NCBI GenBank assembly: GCA_937868075.1
Contig: CALMLL010000080.1
Span: 1 to 64,000, forward strand
Direction: 5' to 3'
Origin: an uncultured Marmoricola sp.
Lineage (GTDB): Bacteria; Actinomycetota; Actinomycetes; Propionibacteriales; Nocardioidaceae
Length of the DNA: 64,000 nt
How positions within the stretch are numbered: the stretch's first letter is position 1; each line of letters starts with the position of its first letter. The translations under genes were made by a program, and so were the position numbers. Below the pieces are notes generated by a model. The model had not been told where the DNA came from. It saw nothing but the letters and a program-made list of their open reading frames with translations, and did no database searches. This document shows, in pieces, positions 53,939-63,003 of the stretch.

Positions 53939-54244
53939 GTGGATTCGGCTGCAGACATCTCGGAGCTTTCTGGTCCGATCCGGACCTGGCTTTCTGGTCC
54001 GATCCGGACCTGTGTGGGGTGTCGACAGCGAGCCGCCAAGCGTGAGTTGTTGCGTGTCGTGGTGAGAGCGGGTGCCCTGGTGCCCGATCCCGCTGCAATC
54101 GCGACCGGGCGTGGGGCGCACCTGCATCCCACACCCGAGTGTCTTGCTCTCGCCGAGCGTCGCCGCGCCTTTCCCCGAGCCCTACGGGTCTCGGTCGGAC
54201 TCGACGCGTCGCCTCTGCGGGACTACCTCGACACTCTCGCGTAA
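53939..54244 (+). CDS. ylxR: YlxR family RNA-binding protein with duplicated N-terminal segment
   Basis: This is a 101-residue YlxR (DUF448) protein, a small nucleoid/RNA-binding protein between nusA and infB. The family motif RTCVGCRQRAAKRELLRVVV is intact, and GRGAHLHPTPECLALAERRR matches the second conserved block. Just before the motif, LSGPIRT occurs twice because of a perfect 24-bp tandem duplication (53965-54012). The start is GTG 53939, with GGTAGGG upstream; GTG 53930 is possible. Its distance from nusA is about 87 bp. Confidence 0.88.
   Translation: MDSAADISELSGPIRTWLSGPIRTCVGCRQRAAKRELLRVVVRAGALVPDPAAIATGRGAHLHPTPECLALAERRRAFPRALRVSVGLDASPLRDYLDTLA
53965..54012 (+). repeat. Perfect 24-bp in-frame tandem duplication in ylxR
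   Basis: 53965-53988 and 53989-54012 are identical (GCTTTCTGGTCCGATCCGG, then ACCTG). They encode LSGPIRTW and then LSGPIRTC, adding eight residues in front of the conserved CVGC motif. Complete identity points to a recent event. Confidence 0.92.
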
Positions 54245-54281
54245 GTCCGAACGAACCGACCTGAAAGAGGAGCATCAGCTC

Positions 54282-54327
54282 ATGAGCCTGCGATGAGTAC
54301 CTCGCGATGAGCATGCAACCCAACTAG
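54282..54327 (+). other. Chain of three overlapping mini-ORFs in the infB leader
   Basis: GAAAGAGGAG (54263-54272) is a strong ribosome-binding site 9 nt before ATG 54282. Three tiny frames follow: MSLR (54282-54296), MSTSR (54293-54310) and MSMQPN (54307-54327). Each stop overlaps the next ATG as ATGA. infB starts 39 nt later with its own site. The chain resembles translational-coupling leaders; any function is unproven. Confidence 0.6.
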
Positions 54328-54366
54328 AGGTCCCCGGCCACCCCCGGTCGAGGACCAGGAGGAAAA

Positions 54367-57126
54367 GTGGCCCCCCCAGCAAAGATGCGAGTCTCTGAAC
54401 TCGCCAAGGAGTACGGCGTCAAGAGCGCCGAAGTCATCACGATGCTCACCGACATGGGTGAGTACGTCAAAGCGGCCTCATCGAGCGTCGAACCCCCGGT
54501 CGTGAAGAAGTTCGAGGACCGCTACGGCGCCGAACTGCGCGCCAAACTCGAGGCGGCCGCCGCCAAGAAGGCCCCGGCCAAGAAGGCGGCCCCGGCGGCA
54601 CCCGAGAGCGAGACGGCGCCCGAGGCGGCACCCGTGCCGGCCGCGCAGTCGGCGGCACCCGCGGCACCCAGCGCCGCCCCCAGGCCCGGCCCGCGTCGCG
54701 ACGCCGAGGCTGCGGCTCCAGAAGCCCCGGAGGTCCCGACTCCGGTGAGTCAGAACCCGGCAACTTCGGCAGCCGACCCGGTCGATGAGACTCCGGCGGC
54801 TCGACCGGCTCCCCGGCCAGGCGCACCGCGCCCGGGCAACAACCCGTTCAGTTCCACACAGGGCATGGGCCGACGCCCTGCTCCGCAGCCTCCGGCAGGC
54901 GGGGCCGACCAGCGTCCGCCGCGTCCGCCGTCGGCGCGGGACGGCATGCCGCGCCCCAACCCGGCGATGATGCCGAAGTCTCCGGCCGCCTTCGGCGGCG
55001 GCGCTCCCGGTCGCCCGGGGGCACCATCGCGCCCTGGCGCTCCTGGTCGCCCCGGTGCTCCGGCCGGCCGCGGTGGCGGTGCCGGTGCGCCCGCTCGTGG
55101 TGGTTTCGGCGCCCCGGGTGGGGCTCCTGGCGGCATGGGTGGCGGCCCCGCAGGTGGTGGCCGTCCTGGTCAGGGTGGTCGTCCCGGTGGGCGTGGCTCC
55201 ACCCAAGGTGCGTTCGGTCGCGCCGGTGGCCCCTCGCGTCGTGGTCGCAAGTCCAAGCGGGCCAAGCGCCAGGAATTCGACAACATGGAGGCGCCGACGA
55301 TCGGCGGGATGCGGGTCCGCAAGGGCAACGGCGAGACCATTCGCCTCGCCCGCGGTGCATCCTTGACCGACTTCGCCGAGAAGATCAACGTCGACCCGGC
55401 CTCGCTGGTCCAGATGCTCTTCCACCTCGGTGAGATGGTCACGGCGACCGAGTCGGTCAACGACGAGACCCTCGAGGTCCTGGGCGAGGAACTCAACTAC
55501 ACCGTGCAGGTGGTCTCGCCCGAGGACGAGGACCGCGAACTCCTCGACTCCTTCAACCTGGAGTTCGGCACCGACGAGGGGCTCGAGGGCGACCTCAGGG
55601 CACGTCCCCCGGTGGTCACCGTCATGGGTCACGTCGACCACGGAAAGACCAAGCTCCTCGACGCGCTGCGCAACGCCAACGTTGTCGACAAGGAGGCCGG
55701 TGGCATCACCCAGCACATCGGCGCCTACCAGGTGCGCACCGATGTCGACGGCGTCGACCGCAAGATCACCTTCATCGACACCCCGGGTCACGAGGCGTTC
55801 ACCGCCATGCGTGCACGTGGCGCTCAGGCCACCGACATCGCGGTGCTCGTGGTCGCTGCTGACGACGGTGTGATGCCGCAGACGGTCGAGGCGCTCAACC
55901 ACGCCAAGGCTGCCGGTGTGCCGGTCGTGGTCGCGGTGAACAAGATCGACAAGCCCGATGCCGACCCGACCAAGGTGCGCGGGCAGCTGACCGAGTACGG
56001 CCTCGTGCCCGAGGAGTACGGCGGCGACACGATGTTCGTGGACGTGTCGGCTCGTGCCGCCACCAACCTCGACACCCTGTTGGAGGCGATCGTGCTGACC
56101 GCCGACGCCAGCTTGGACCTTCGGGCCAACCCCGATCAGGACGCTCAGGGTCTCGTCGTGGAGGCGCACCTCGACCGCGGACGTGGTCCGGTGGCGACCA
56201 TCCTGGTCCAGCGCGGCACGTTGCGTGTGGGCGACTCGATCGTGGCCGGTCCGGCTCACGGACGGGTCCGGGCCATGCTCGACGAGCACGGCGACAACAT
56301 CGAGCAGGCCGACCCATCTCGTCCCGCGATGGTGCTCGGCCTCTCGGGTGTTCCGGGCGCGGGCCAGAACTTCCTGGTCGTCGAGGACGACCGGATCGCC
56401 CGTCAGATCGCGGAGAAGCGTGAAGCTCGCGAGCGTGCGGCCATGCAGGCCAAGCGCAAGGTGCGGCGTACCTTGCAGGACTTCATGGACTCCATGGAGA
56501 AGGGCGCCTCGCAGGAGCTCAACCTCATCCTCAAGGGCGATGTGTCCGGCTCGGTGGAAGCCCTGGAAGACTCCTTGGCCAAGCTCGATGTTGGCGACGA
56601 GGTCAGTCTGCGGGTCATCGACCGAGGCGTCGGTGCGATCACCGAGACCAACGTCATGCTGGCGGCCGCGTCCGACGCGATCATCATCGGCTTCAACGTC
56701 CGCCCCCAGGGTAAGGCGACCGAGCTGGCCGACCGCGAGGGCGTGGAGATCCGCTACTACTCGGTGATCTACCGCGCGATCGAGGAGATCGAGGCAGCGC
56801 TCAAGGGCCTGCTCAAGCCCGAGTACGAAGAGATCCAGCTCGGCCAGGCCGAGATCCGGGCCATCTTCCGCAGCTCCAAGATCGGCAACATCGCTGGCTG
56901 CATGGTCACCAGTGGCACCATCCGCCGCAACGCCAAAGTGCGGTTGCTGCGCGACGGCGCGGTCGTGGCCGACAACCTCGACCTGGCGTCGCTGCGTCGT
57001 GAGAAGGACGACGCCAGCGAGGTCCGCGAGGGCTTCGAGTGCGGTCTGGTGCTCAAGGGCTACAACGACATCAAGGAAGGCGATGTGGTTGAAGCCTTCG
57101 AGATGAAAGAGATCCCCCGGAACTGA
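54367..57126 (+). CDS. infB: Translation initiation factor IF-2
   Basis: This is a 919-residue GTPase that places initiator tRNA on the 30S. The N-terminal IF2-N motif ([20 protein letters not shown]) is followed by a long low-complexity Ala/Pro linker and then a Gly/Pro/Arg-rich linker (about 60-300). A second IF2-N module with [20 protein letters not shown] comes next. The G domain has [30 protein letters not shown] and [11 protein letters not shown]. Domains II-IV and C2 follow to [18 protein letters not shown]. The start is GTG 54367 with AGGAGG upstream. Confidence 0.96.
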   Translation: MAPPAKMRVSELAKEYGVKSAEVITMLTDMGEYVKAASSSVEPPVVKKFEDRYGAELRAKLEAAAAKKAPAKKAAPAAPESETAPEAAPVPAAQSAAPAAPSAAPRPGPRRDAEAAAPEAPEVPTPVSQNPATSAADPVDETPAARPAPRPGAPRPGNNPFSSTQGMGRRPAPQPPAGGADQRPPRPPSARDGMPRPNPAMMPKSPAAFGGGAPGRPGAPSRPGAPGRPGAPAGRGGGAGAPARGGFGAPGGAPGGMGGGPAGGGRPGQGGRPGGRGSTQGAFGRAGGPSRRGRKSKRAKRQEFDNMEAPTIGGMRVRKGNGETIRLARGASLTDFAEKINVDPASLVQMLFHLGEMVTATESVNDETLEVLGEELNYTVQVVSPEDEDRELLDSFNLEFGTDEGLEGDLRARPPVVTVMGHVDHGKTKLLDALRNANVVDKEAGGITQHIGAYQVRTDVDGVDRKITFIDTPGHEAFTAMRARGAQATDIAVLVVAADDGVMPQTVEALNHAKAAGVPVVVAVNKIDKPDADPTKVRGQLTEYGLVPEEYGGDTMFVDVSARAATNLDTLLEAIVLTADASLDLRANPDQDAQGLVVEAHLDRGRGPVATILVQRGTLRVGDSIVAGPAHGRVRAMLDEHGDNIEQADPSRPAMVLGLSGVPGAGQNFLVVEDDRIARQIAEKREARERAAMQAKRKVRRTLQDFMDSMEKGASQELNLILKGDVSGSVEALEDSLAKLDVGDEVSLRVIDRGVGAITETNVMLAAASDAIIIGFNVRPQGKATELADREGVEIRYYSVIYRAIEEIEAALKGLLKPEYEEIQLGQAEIRAIFRSSKIGNIAGCMVTSGTIRRNAKVRLLRDGAVVADNLDLASLRREKDDASEVREGFECGLVLKGYNDIKEGDVVEAFEMKEIPRN

Positions 57127-57211
57127 GTCGTGAGTGCGGGTTCCCCGGATCGGGGAGCCCGCACTGCGAGCCGGACACCGGGCAGGTCCTGGTGAGACGA
57201 AGGAGACCATC

Positions 57212-57724
57212 ATGAGCAACCCACGCGTGCGCAAGATCGCCGACCGCATCAAGGTGGTCGTGGCCGAGATGTTGGAGCGGCGGATCAAGGACCCTCGCCT
57301 GGGCTTCGTCACCGTCACCGACGTACGCGTGTCGGGGGACACCCAGCAGGCCACCGTCTTCTACACCGTCCTGGGCGAGGACGCCGACCTGGCCAGCACC
57401 GAAGCGGCCCTGGCCAGTGCCAAGGGCGTGCTGCGCTCCGAGGTGGGCAAGCAGTTGGGCATGCGGCACGTGCCCACGCTGGAGTTCATCCACGACGCCC
57501 TGCCCGAGACCGCGCGCCACATCGACGAGGTGTTGGCCCGGGCTCGCGAGATCGATGCCACGGTGGCGGCCACCGCGTCCGGCAAGGAGTACGCCGGTGA
57601 CGCCGACCCCTACAAGCAACCCCGCACCGATGTGGATGACACCGATGTGGATGACACCGATGCCGATGACACGGGCGACATAGACGGCAACGGGGCGGAC
57701 GAGCCGGACCCGGTCGTGGAGTAG
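57212..57724 (+). CDS. rbfA: Ribosome-binding factor A with Asp-rich repeat tail
   Basis: This is a 170-residue cold-adaptation and 30S maturation factor with a KH-like fold. The RbfA core is [38 protein letters not shown] and [16 protein letters not shown]. The C-terminus has three copies of TDVDDT/TDADDT from a 15-bp repeat (57626-57670), making an acidic tail absent from most homologues. AAGGAG precedes ATG 57212. truB starts 2 bp after the stop. Confidence 0.93.
   Translation: MSNPRVRKIADRIKVVVAEMLERRIKDPRLGFVTVTDVRVSGDTQQATVFYTVLGEDADLASTEAALASAKGVLRSEVGKQLGMRHVPTLEFIHDALPETARHIDEVLARAREIDATVAATASGKEYAGDADPYKQPRTDVDDTDVDDTDADDTGDIDGNGADEPDPVVE
57626..57670 (+). repeat. Three 15-bp tandem repeats in the rbfA 3' end
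   Basis: Units ACCGATGTGGATGAC at 57626 and 57641 are identical; the third (57656) differs by two bases. They encode [15 protein letters not shown]. Confidence 0.9.
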
Positions 57725-57726
57725 TC

Positions 57727-58581
57727 GTGCTCGACGGCCTGGTCGTTGTCGACAAACCTTCGGGCATCACCTCCCACGGCGTGGTGGCCCGAGTACGCCG
57801 AGTGGCCGGCACCCGGAAGGTCGGTCACGCCGGCACCCTGGACCCGATGGCCACCGGGGTGTTGGTACTCGGGGTCAACCGGGCCACCCGGTTGCTGGGT
57901 CATCTCACCCTCACCGACAAGAGCTACCGCGCCACGATCCGCCTCGGTGTGACCACCACGACCGACGATGCCGAGGGGGAGACCATCGCCCGACACGGCA
58001 CGCAGGGGGTCACCCCCGAAGCCGTGCGGGAGGGCTTGGCGGCGATGGTGGGCACCATCGACCAACGCCCCTCCGCGGTCTCGGCGATCAAGGTCGACGG
58101 GGTCCGTGCCTATGCCCGAGTGCGAGCCGGGGAAGCGGTCGACCTGCCTGCCCGCCAGGTCAGGATCGACCGGATCGAGGTCGCCGCTATCCGCGGCGAC
58201 GACATCGACATCGAGGTCGATTGCTCCAGTGGGACCTACATCCGCGCGATCGCCCGTGACCTGGGCGAAAGACTGGGCGTTGGCGGCCACCTGACCGCCC
58301 TGCGTCGCACTCGCGTAGGGGCCTTCGGCGAGGCCGAAGCGCACTCCCTCGAGGCACTGGACGAGCACTTCGCCCTCATCCCGATCGCTCAGGCGGCCAG
58401 GGCCAGCTTCACCGCCTTCGACGCCGACCCCGAGCAGGCCGACGATGTCCGGGTGGGCCGCAGCCTCGCCGCCGACCTGGGCAGCGGTGACCCGGTGGCC
58501 GTGTTTGCCCCCGACGGGCAGTTCCTGGCTCTCTATCACCAGCGCGGGGACCATGCCCGACCGGTAGCGGTGTTCGTGTGA
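57727..58581 (+). CDS. truB: tRNA pseudouridine55 synthase TruB
   Basis: This 284-residue enzyme makes the universal pseudouridine 55 of the tRNA T-loop. The motifs LDGLVVVDKPSGITSHGVVA, KVGHAGTLDPMATGVL (catalytic Asp) and SYRATIRLGVTTTTDDAEG are present, as are SAIKVDGVRAYARVRAGE and CSSGTYIRAIARDLGE. A small C-terminal PUA-like domain is present. The start is GTG 57727, coupled to rbfA. Confidence 0.95.
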   Translation: MLDGLVVVDKPSGITSHGVVARVRRVAGTRKVGHAGTLDPMATGVLVLGVNRATRLLGHLTLTDKSYRATIRLGVTTTTDDAEGETIARHGTQGVTPEAVREGLAAMVGTIDQRPSAVSAIKVDGVRAYARVRAGEAVDLPARQVRIDRIEVAAIRGDDIDIEVDCSSGTYIRAIARDLGERLGVGGHLTALRRTRVGAFGEAEAHSLEALDEHFALIPIAQAARASFTAFDADPEQADDVRVGRSLAADLGSGDPVAVFAPDGQFLALYHQRGDHARPVAVFV

Positions 58582-58607
58582 TGGGGTCGATGTGGAATCC
58601 TGCCAGC

Positions 58608-59546
58608 GTGAACATCTGGCGCTCGAGCGGGGAGGTGCCCGCCGATCTCGACCACTCCGTCGTGGTGGTCGGCAACTTCGACGGGGTTCACCTGGGCCAT
58701 CAGCAGGTGATCACCAAGGCTGGTGAATTGGCTGCCGAACTTGGCGTCAGCACCATCGTGGCGGTGACCTTCGATCCACATCCGATGGCGGTGCTGCGCC
58801 CCGAGCATGCTCCGGTCTCGTTGACCACACTCCCGGTGCGAGCTGAACTTCTCGCGGCTGCCGGTGTCGATGCGCTGTTCGTCGTCGAGTTCGACAACGA
58901 GGTCGCCCGGTGGACTCCGGAGGAGTTCATCGAGAACATCCTGGTGGAGGCGCTCCACGCGCGAGGCGTTGTCGTTGGGGCCAACTTCCGCTTCGGGGCC
59001 AAGGCCGCCGGTGACCTGGCGACGCTGGAGAAGATGGGCGCACAGCACGACTTCGTCGTGCGCGGGGTGGCGCTGGAGGGTGGCCCCCAGGTCTGGAGTT
59101 CGACCTACGTGCGCACGTGTCTGGCCGCCGGCGACGTCGAGGGAGCCGCCGAGGCGCTGGGGCGCCCCTATTTCGTGCGCGGCATCGTCCAACACGGTGA
59201 CCAGCGCGGCCGCGCCCTCGGGTTCCCGACCGCTAACGTGCCGGCCCGTGGCATCGCGGCGCCCTCCGATGGGGTCTATGCCGGGTGGCTGCGTCGCCTC
59301 GACACTGGCGAGATCTACCCGGCCGCGATCAGCGTCGGCACCAATCCCACGTTCGATGGGGTGCGGGATCGACGAGTCGAGGCCTATTGCCTCGACCGAG
59401 ACGACCTGGAGTTGTACGACGTCGAGGTCGAGATCGCCTTCGTGGCGCGCATCCGTGGCATGGTCAAGTTCGAGGGGATCGACGCCCTGATCGAGACCAT
59501 GCATGACGACGTACGCCGGGTGCGCACGATCCTGTTCGACTCCTGA
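58608..59546 (+). CDS. ribF: Bifunctional riboflavin kinase / FAD synthetase
   Basis: This 312-residue enzyme makes FMN and FAD from riboflavin and ATP. The N-terminal adenylyltransferase domain has VVVGNFDGVHLGHQQVI (HxGH) and VGANFRFGAKAAGD. The C-terminal kinase domain has GDQRGRALGFPTANVPARG and GTNPTFDG. The start is GTG 58608 (NIWRSSGEVPADLDHSV); earlier in-frame starts at 58578-58590 overlap the truB stop and add a short leader. It ends the operon; rpsO and pnp, which often follow, are not here. Confidence 0.92.
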   Translation: MNIWRSSGEVPADLDHSVVVVGNFDGVHLGHQQVITKAGELAAELGVSTIVAVTFDPHPMAVLRPEHAPVSLTTLPVRAELLAAAGVDALFVVEFDNEVARWTPEEFIENILVEALHARGVVVGANFRFGAKAAGDLATLEKMGAQHDFVVRGVALEGGPQVWSSTYVRTCLAAGDVEGAAEALGRPYFVRGIVQHGDQRGRALGFPTANVPARGIAAPSDGVYAGWLRRLDTGEIYPAAISVGTNPTFDGVRDRRVEAYCLDRDDLELYDVEVEIAFVARIRGMVKFEGIDALIETMHDDVRRVRTILFDS

Positions 59547-59561
59547 TCCACACTCCGACCA

Positions 59562-59609
59562 CAACGCAACAGCGCCGACCACCCCTTGGTGATCGGCGCT
59601 GTTGCGTTG
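59562..59609 (+). terminator. Long bidirectional terminator hairpin between ribF and ptsH
   Basis: The left arm 59562-59578 and right arm 59593-59609 form 17 perfect base pairs, extended by one mismatch and four more pairs around a CCTT loop. It sits between convergent ribF and ptsH and probably ends both transcripts. Confidence 0.8.
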
Positions 59610-59620
59610 ATGTTGTCGAA

Positions 59621-59878
59621 TCAGGCGTCGAGGTCCTGGGCGACCAACGCCGCGATGGCATCGACGGCCGCCTGGTCGTCGCTGGCAACCTCGACCTCGT
59701 CGCCCTGAGCGGCACCGAGAGTCATGATCATCAACGAGGAGCTGGCGTCGACGGGGTCTCCGCCAGACACGCACAGCGTGACTTCGGCGTCGAAGCCGTC
59801 GGCTGCCTCGGCAATGATCGCTGCGGGTCGGGCGTGGAGCCCTACCGACGAGCCAACGTGAACGGTCTTGCTAGGCAT
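59621..59878 (-). CDS. ptsH: Phosphocarrier protein HPr
   Basis: This 85-residue HPr carries phosphate from Enzyme I to the sugar EIIs. The active His15 is in VGLHARPAA. The regulatory serine region reads DASSSLMIMTLG, with several serines around the canonical Ser46. AGGAG precedes the ATG at 59878. It is the last gene of the fru operon, 22 bp after fruA. Enzyme I is not in the window. Confidence 0.93.
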   Translation of the reverse strand: MPSKTVHVGSSVGLHARPAAIIAEAADGFDAEVTLCVSGGDPVDASSSLMIMTLGAAQGDEVEVASDDQAAVDAIAALVAQDLDA

Positions 59879-59900
59879 CCGGTTCTCCTCTCGAGTCGCC

Positions 59901-62039
59901 TCAGGCGACAGCGGTGATGTCGTCGGCTTTGACCTTGCTGGTGCTCTTCAGCGCGATCACCAAGCCGGCTGCGACCAGTACACCAGCCAGCAGCGCGATG
60001 AGGAACCCGAGGATCCCGATGACCGCGAAGAGCACGAAGATGCCACCGTGGGGGGCACGCAGACCCACGCCGAGTGCCATCGACAGGGCGCCGGTCACGG
60101 CCGAGCCCGCCATGATCGAGGGGATCACCCGCAGCGGGTCAGCCGCAGCGAACGGGATGGCGCCCTCGGTGATGAACGAGATGCCCATGAGCCAGGCGGC
60201 CTTGCCGTTCTCCCGCTCGGCCGGAGTGAACAACTTCGGACGAACGACCGTGGCCAGAGCCAGGGCCAACGGCGGAACCATGCCGGCGAGCATGACCGCG
60301 GCCATGATCTTCAGCGGTGCGGTCGCGGTCGGCGATGCGACCGCAGCCGCGGTCAGCCCGGTGGTCGCGAAGGTGTAGGCCACCTTGTTGAGCGGGCCGC
60401 CCATGTCGAAGGCCATCATCAGGCCGAGCACCAGACCCAGCACCACGGCCGAACCGCCGCTGAGGCTGTTGAGTCCGTTGGTCAGTCCGGTCATCAGAGC
60501 CGAGAGGGGCTTGCCCAGCACGACGATCATCACGACACCGGCCAGCAGGGTGGTGAGCAGCGGAATCACCAAGACCGGCATGAGCCCGCGTGCCCAGGTC
60601 GGCACCTTCCAGGTGGAGATCCAGTGCGCGATCAGGCCGGCCAGGACGCCGCCGATGATGCCGCCGAGGAACCCGGACTTCACGGTGCCGGCGATCGCGC
60701 CCATGACGAAGCCGGGGGCGATGCCCGGGCGGTCGGCGATCGCGTAGGCGATGTAACCCGACAGCGCCGGGACCAGGAAGCCGAACGCGGCGACGCCTAG
60801 GACGAACAGCAGCGCACCGAGGTAGGCCATCAACGGGCTACCGAACAGCGCGTGCTCCAGGGCCATGGTGCCGCCGTCGGCGGTCGGGATCTTGGCGAGG
60901 TCGGGCAGGTTGAAGATCCCGTAGTTGGCCACGATCTGGTCGCGTACGCCGGCCACGTCGTAGCCGCCGAGCAGGAAGCCCAGCGCGATCAGCAGACCGC
61001 CGGCCGCGACGAAGGGGATCATGTAGGAGACACCGGTCATGAGGATCCGGCGAGCCCGGCCGCCCCACGACTCCGCCGACGTGCCGCCGGCAGCGGCAGC
61101 GGTCGCGGTCCCCTCCACGCGCGGGGCGCTGGGGTCGTTGGCGTAGCGGATGGCGTCGGCGATCATGCCGTCGGCGTCGTCGATGGCCCGCTTGACGCCC
61201 GAGGACACCACCGGCTTGCCGGCGAACCGGCCGCGGTCACGAACCCCGACATCGCAGGCGAAGATCGCCGCGGAGGCGTTGGCGATGGTCTCGGCCGAGA
61301 GGGGGGTCGATCCGGCCGAGCCCTGGGTTTCGACCGCGATGGGGACACCCGCGCGGGCTGCTGCCGCCTCGAGCGCCTCAGCGGCCATGTAGGTGTGGGC
61401 GATGCCGGTCGGGCAGGCGGTGACTGCCACGATCGACACATTGTTGTTGGACACGTGCTTCTCCGATTCGGTGGAGGAGGCGGCGGTCACCGCCTCAGTG
61501 GAGGTGGACGCTTCGGACTCGGCGACGCTGCCGGTCGTGGCTGCGGAGGCCACGGCTGCGGGGGCGGCCACGTGTGCTCCTCCGGGGGTGCCCCCGACGG
61601 CCTCGGCGACGATCGCGACGACGTCCTCGGGGGTAGTGGCAGCGCGCAGACCAGCGGTGAAGTCCTTGCGTACCAGGGCGCGGGCCAGCTTCGTCAGGAT
61701 CTCCAAGTGGCTGGCGTCACCCCCTGCGGGTGCTGCAATCAAGAAGGCGAGGTCGGCCGGGCCGTCCTTGGCGCCGAAGTCGACGGGAGGGCTGAGCCGG
61801 GCGAAGGCCAAGGTGGGCACGCTGACCGCTGAGGTGCGGCAGTGGGGGATGGCGATCCCCCCGGGCAGGCCGGTGTTGGCGGTGGCTTCGCGCGCCAGCG
61901 CATCGGCGGCAAGCCCCTCGGCCGAGGCCGACCGGTTCGCAGACACGACGATGCCTGCCAGGGCCCGGATCACGGCCTCCTTGTCCGCACCCAGGGCGGC
62001 GTCGAGCCGCACCAGATCCGGGGTGATGAGCTTGGACAT
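59901..62039 (-). CDS. fruA: PTS fructose-specific EIIABC component
   Basis: This is a 712-residue transporter that imports fructose as fructose 1-phosphate. Domains in order are: EIIA (about 1-150) with His66 in GIAIPHCRTSAV; an Ala/Ser/Thr linker (about 155-195); EIIB with Cys209 in VAVTACPTGIAHTYMAAEA; and EIIC (about 330-700), a polytopic membrane domain with MTGVSYMIPFVAAGGLLIAL and GFVMGAIAGTVKSGFLGG. The start is ATG 62039 with AGGAGAG upstream. It lies 13 bp after fruK and 22 bp before ptsH. Confidence 0.94.
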   Translation of the reverse strand: MSKLITPDLVRLDAALGADKEAVIRALAGIVVSANRSASAEGLAADALAREATANTGLPGGIAIPHCRTSAVSVPTLAFARLSPPVDFGAKDGPADLAFLIAAPAGGDASHLEILTKLARALVRKDFTAGLRAATTPEDVVAIVAEAVGGTPGGAHVAAPAAVASAATTGSVAESEASTSTEAVTAASSTESEKHVSNNNVSIVAVTACPTGIAHTYMAAEALEAAAARAGVPIAVETQGSAGSTPLSAETIANASAAIFACDVGVRDRGRFAGKPVVSSGVKRAIDDADGMIADAIRYANDPSAPRVEGTATAAAAGGTSAESWGGRARRILMTGVSYMIPFVAAGGLLIALGFLLGGYDVAGVRDQIVANYGIFNLPDLAKIPTADGGTMALEHALFGSPLMAYLGALLFVLGVAAFGFLVPALSGYIAYAIADRPGIAPGFVMGAIAGTVKSGFLGGIIGGVLAGLIAHWISTWKVPTWARGLMPVLVIPLLTTLLAGVVMIVVLGKPLSALMTGLTNGLNSLSGGSAVVLGLVLGLMMAFDMGGPLNKVAYTFATTGLTAAAVASPTATAPLKIMAAVMLAGMVPPLALALATVVRPKLFTPAERENGKAAWLMGISFITEGAIPFAAADPLRVIPSIMAGSAVTGALSMALGVGLRAPHGGIFVLFAVIGILGFLIALLAGVLVAAGLVIALKSTSKVKADDITAVA

Positions 62040-62052
62040 TTCTCTCCTGGGG

Positions 62053-63003
62053 TTAAAGCTGGCGAACCTTTGCCAACTGGGGGTGGGTGTTGTGGGGGGA
62101 AGGAATCGTGGTGCCTGGAAGCGCGGCTGCAGCCGATCCGTATGCGACCGCAGAGGCCAGGCAGGCCTCCGGGGCCAGGTCTTGCTCGCAGCCGTAGAGA
62201 TAACCGAAAAGGCTGCTGTCACCGGCGCCCACAGTGCTCACGACGACCACGGGGGGCGGGGTTGCGTACCAGGCGCCCTCGCCGGTGACCAGGACCGCGC
62301 CGTGAGGCCCCATCGTCGCCAGGACGGCGCCGACGCCGCGGTCGACGAGGTCACGGGCCGCGACAGCCACGGCGTGGGGGTCGGCTTCGAGGGCATCGGG
62401 GTCGGCTCCGGTCAGGGAGGCCAACTCAGAACCGTTGGGCTTGATCAGGTCGGGCGCGCAGTCGGGCAGGCTCGCGATCAGGGCGAGCAAGGGGGCGTCG
62501 CTGGTGTCGACAGCAATCCGCGGGGGAGTCGCGCGCAACTGGCCGACCAGGTCGGCGTACCAGCCGGCGGGGGTGCCGGGCGGAACCGAGCCGGCGATGA
62601 CCACCCAGTCGCGGGCGCTGGCGGCCCTCGCCTGGGCGACTAACGCCTCGCTCATCCGGAGCAGTGCCGACCCGTCGACGTGGTCGCCGGGGCTGTTGAG
62701 TTTGGTGGTCGTGCCGTCGGGCTCGGTGACCGAAAGGTTGATCCGCACGCTGCCCGCCGGGGCGACCGGGTGCACTGGGAGGTGGCTGGCTCGCAGTTCG
62801 GCCACATAGGCACTGTCGGAGTCGGCCGGAACCACCGCCAGCGTGTCGACGCCTGCCGCGACCGCAGCACGGGAGATGTTCACACCCTTGCCCGCAGCCT
62901 GGGTCGTCACCGACTCCAGACGGTGGACCGCGCCACGGACCAGCGGGCCGGCCAGGGCCGCGGTGCGGTCGATGCTCGGGTTGGGGGTGAGGGTGATGAT
63001 CAC
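62053..63003 (-). CDS. fruK: 1-phosphofructokinase (PfkB family)
   Basis: This is a 316-residue sugar kinase converting fructose 1-phosphate to fructose 1,6-bisphosphate. N-terminal MIITLTPNPSIDRTAAL, the glycine pair QAAGKGVNISRAAVAAG, and the catalytic region VSTVGAGDSSLFGYLYG mark the PfkB fold. It is coupled to deoR by a 4-bp overlap (start GTG 63003) and to fruA downstream. Tagatose-6-phosphate kinases are close relatives; the fru context decides for fructose. Confidence 0.92.
   Translation of the reverse strand: MIITLTPNPSIDRTAALAGPLVRGAVHRLESVTTQAAGKGVNISRAAVAAGVDTLAVVPADSDSAYVAELRASHLPVHPVAPAGSVRINLSVTEPDGTTTKLNSPGDHVDGSALLRMSEALVAQARAASARDWVVIAGSVPPGTPAGWYADLVGQLRATPPRIAVDTSDAPLLALIASLPDCAPDLIKPNGSELASLTGADPDALEADPHAVAVAARDLVDRGVGAVLATMGPHGAVLVTGEGAWYATPPPVVVVSTVGAGDSSLFGYLYGCEQDLAPEACLASAVAYGSAAAALPGTTIPSPHNTHPQLAKVRQL

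Noticed and set aside
54478..57354. 958-codon open frame antisense to infB
   Set aside because: Mirror frame of a high-GC gene. The translation is His/Val/Asp-rich without any domain, and infB is unambiguous on the other strand.
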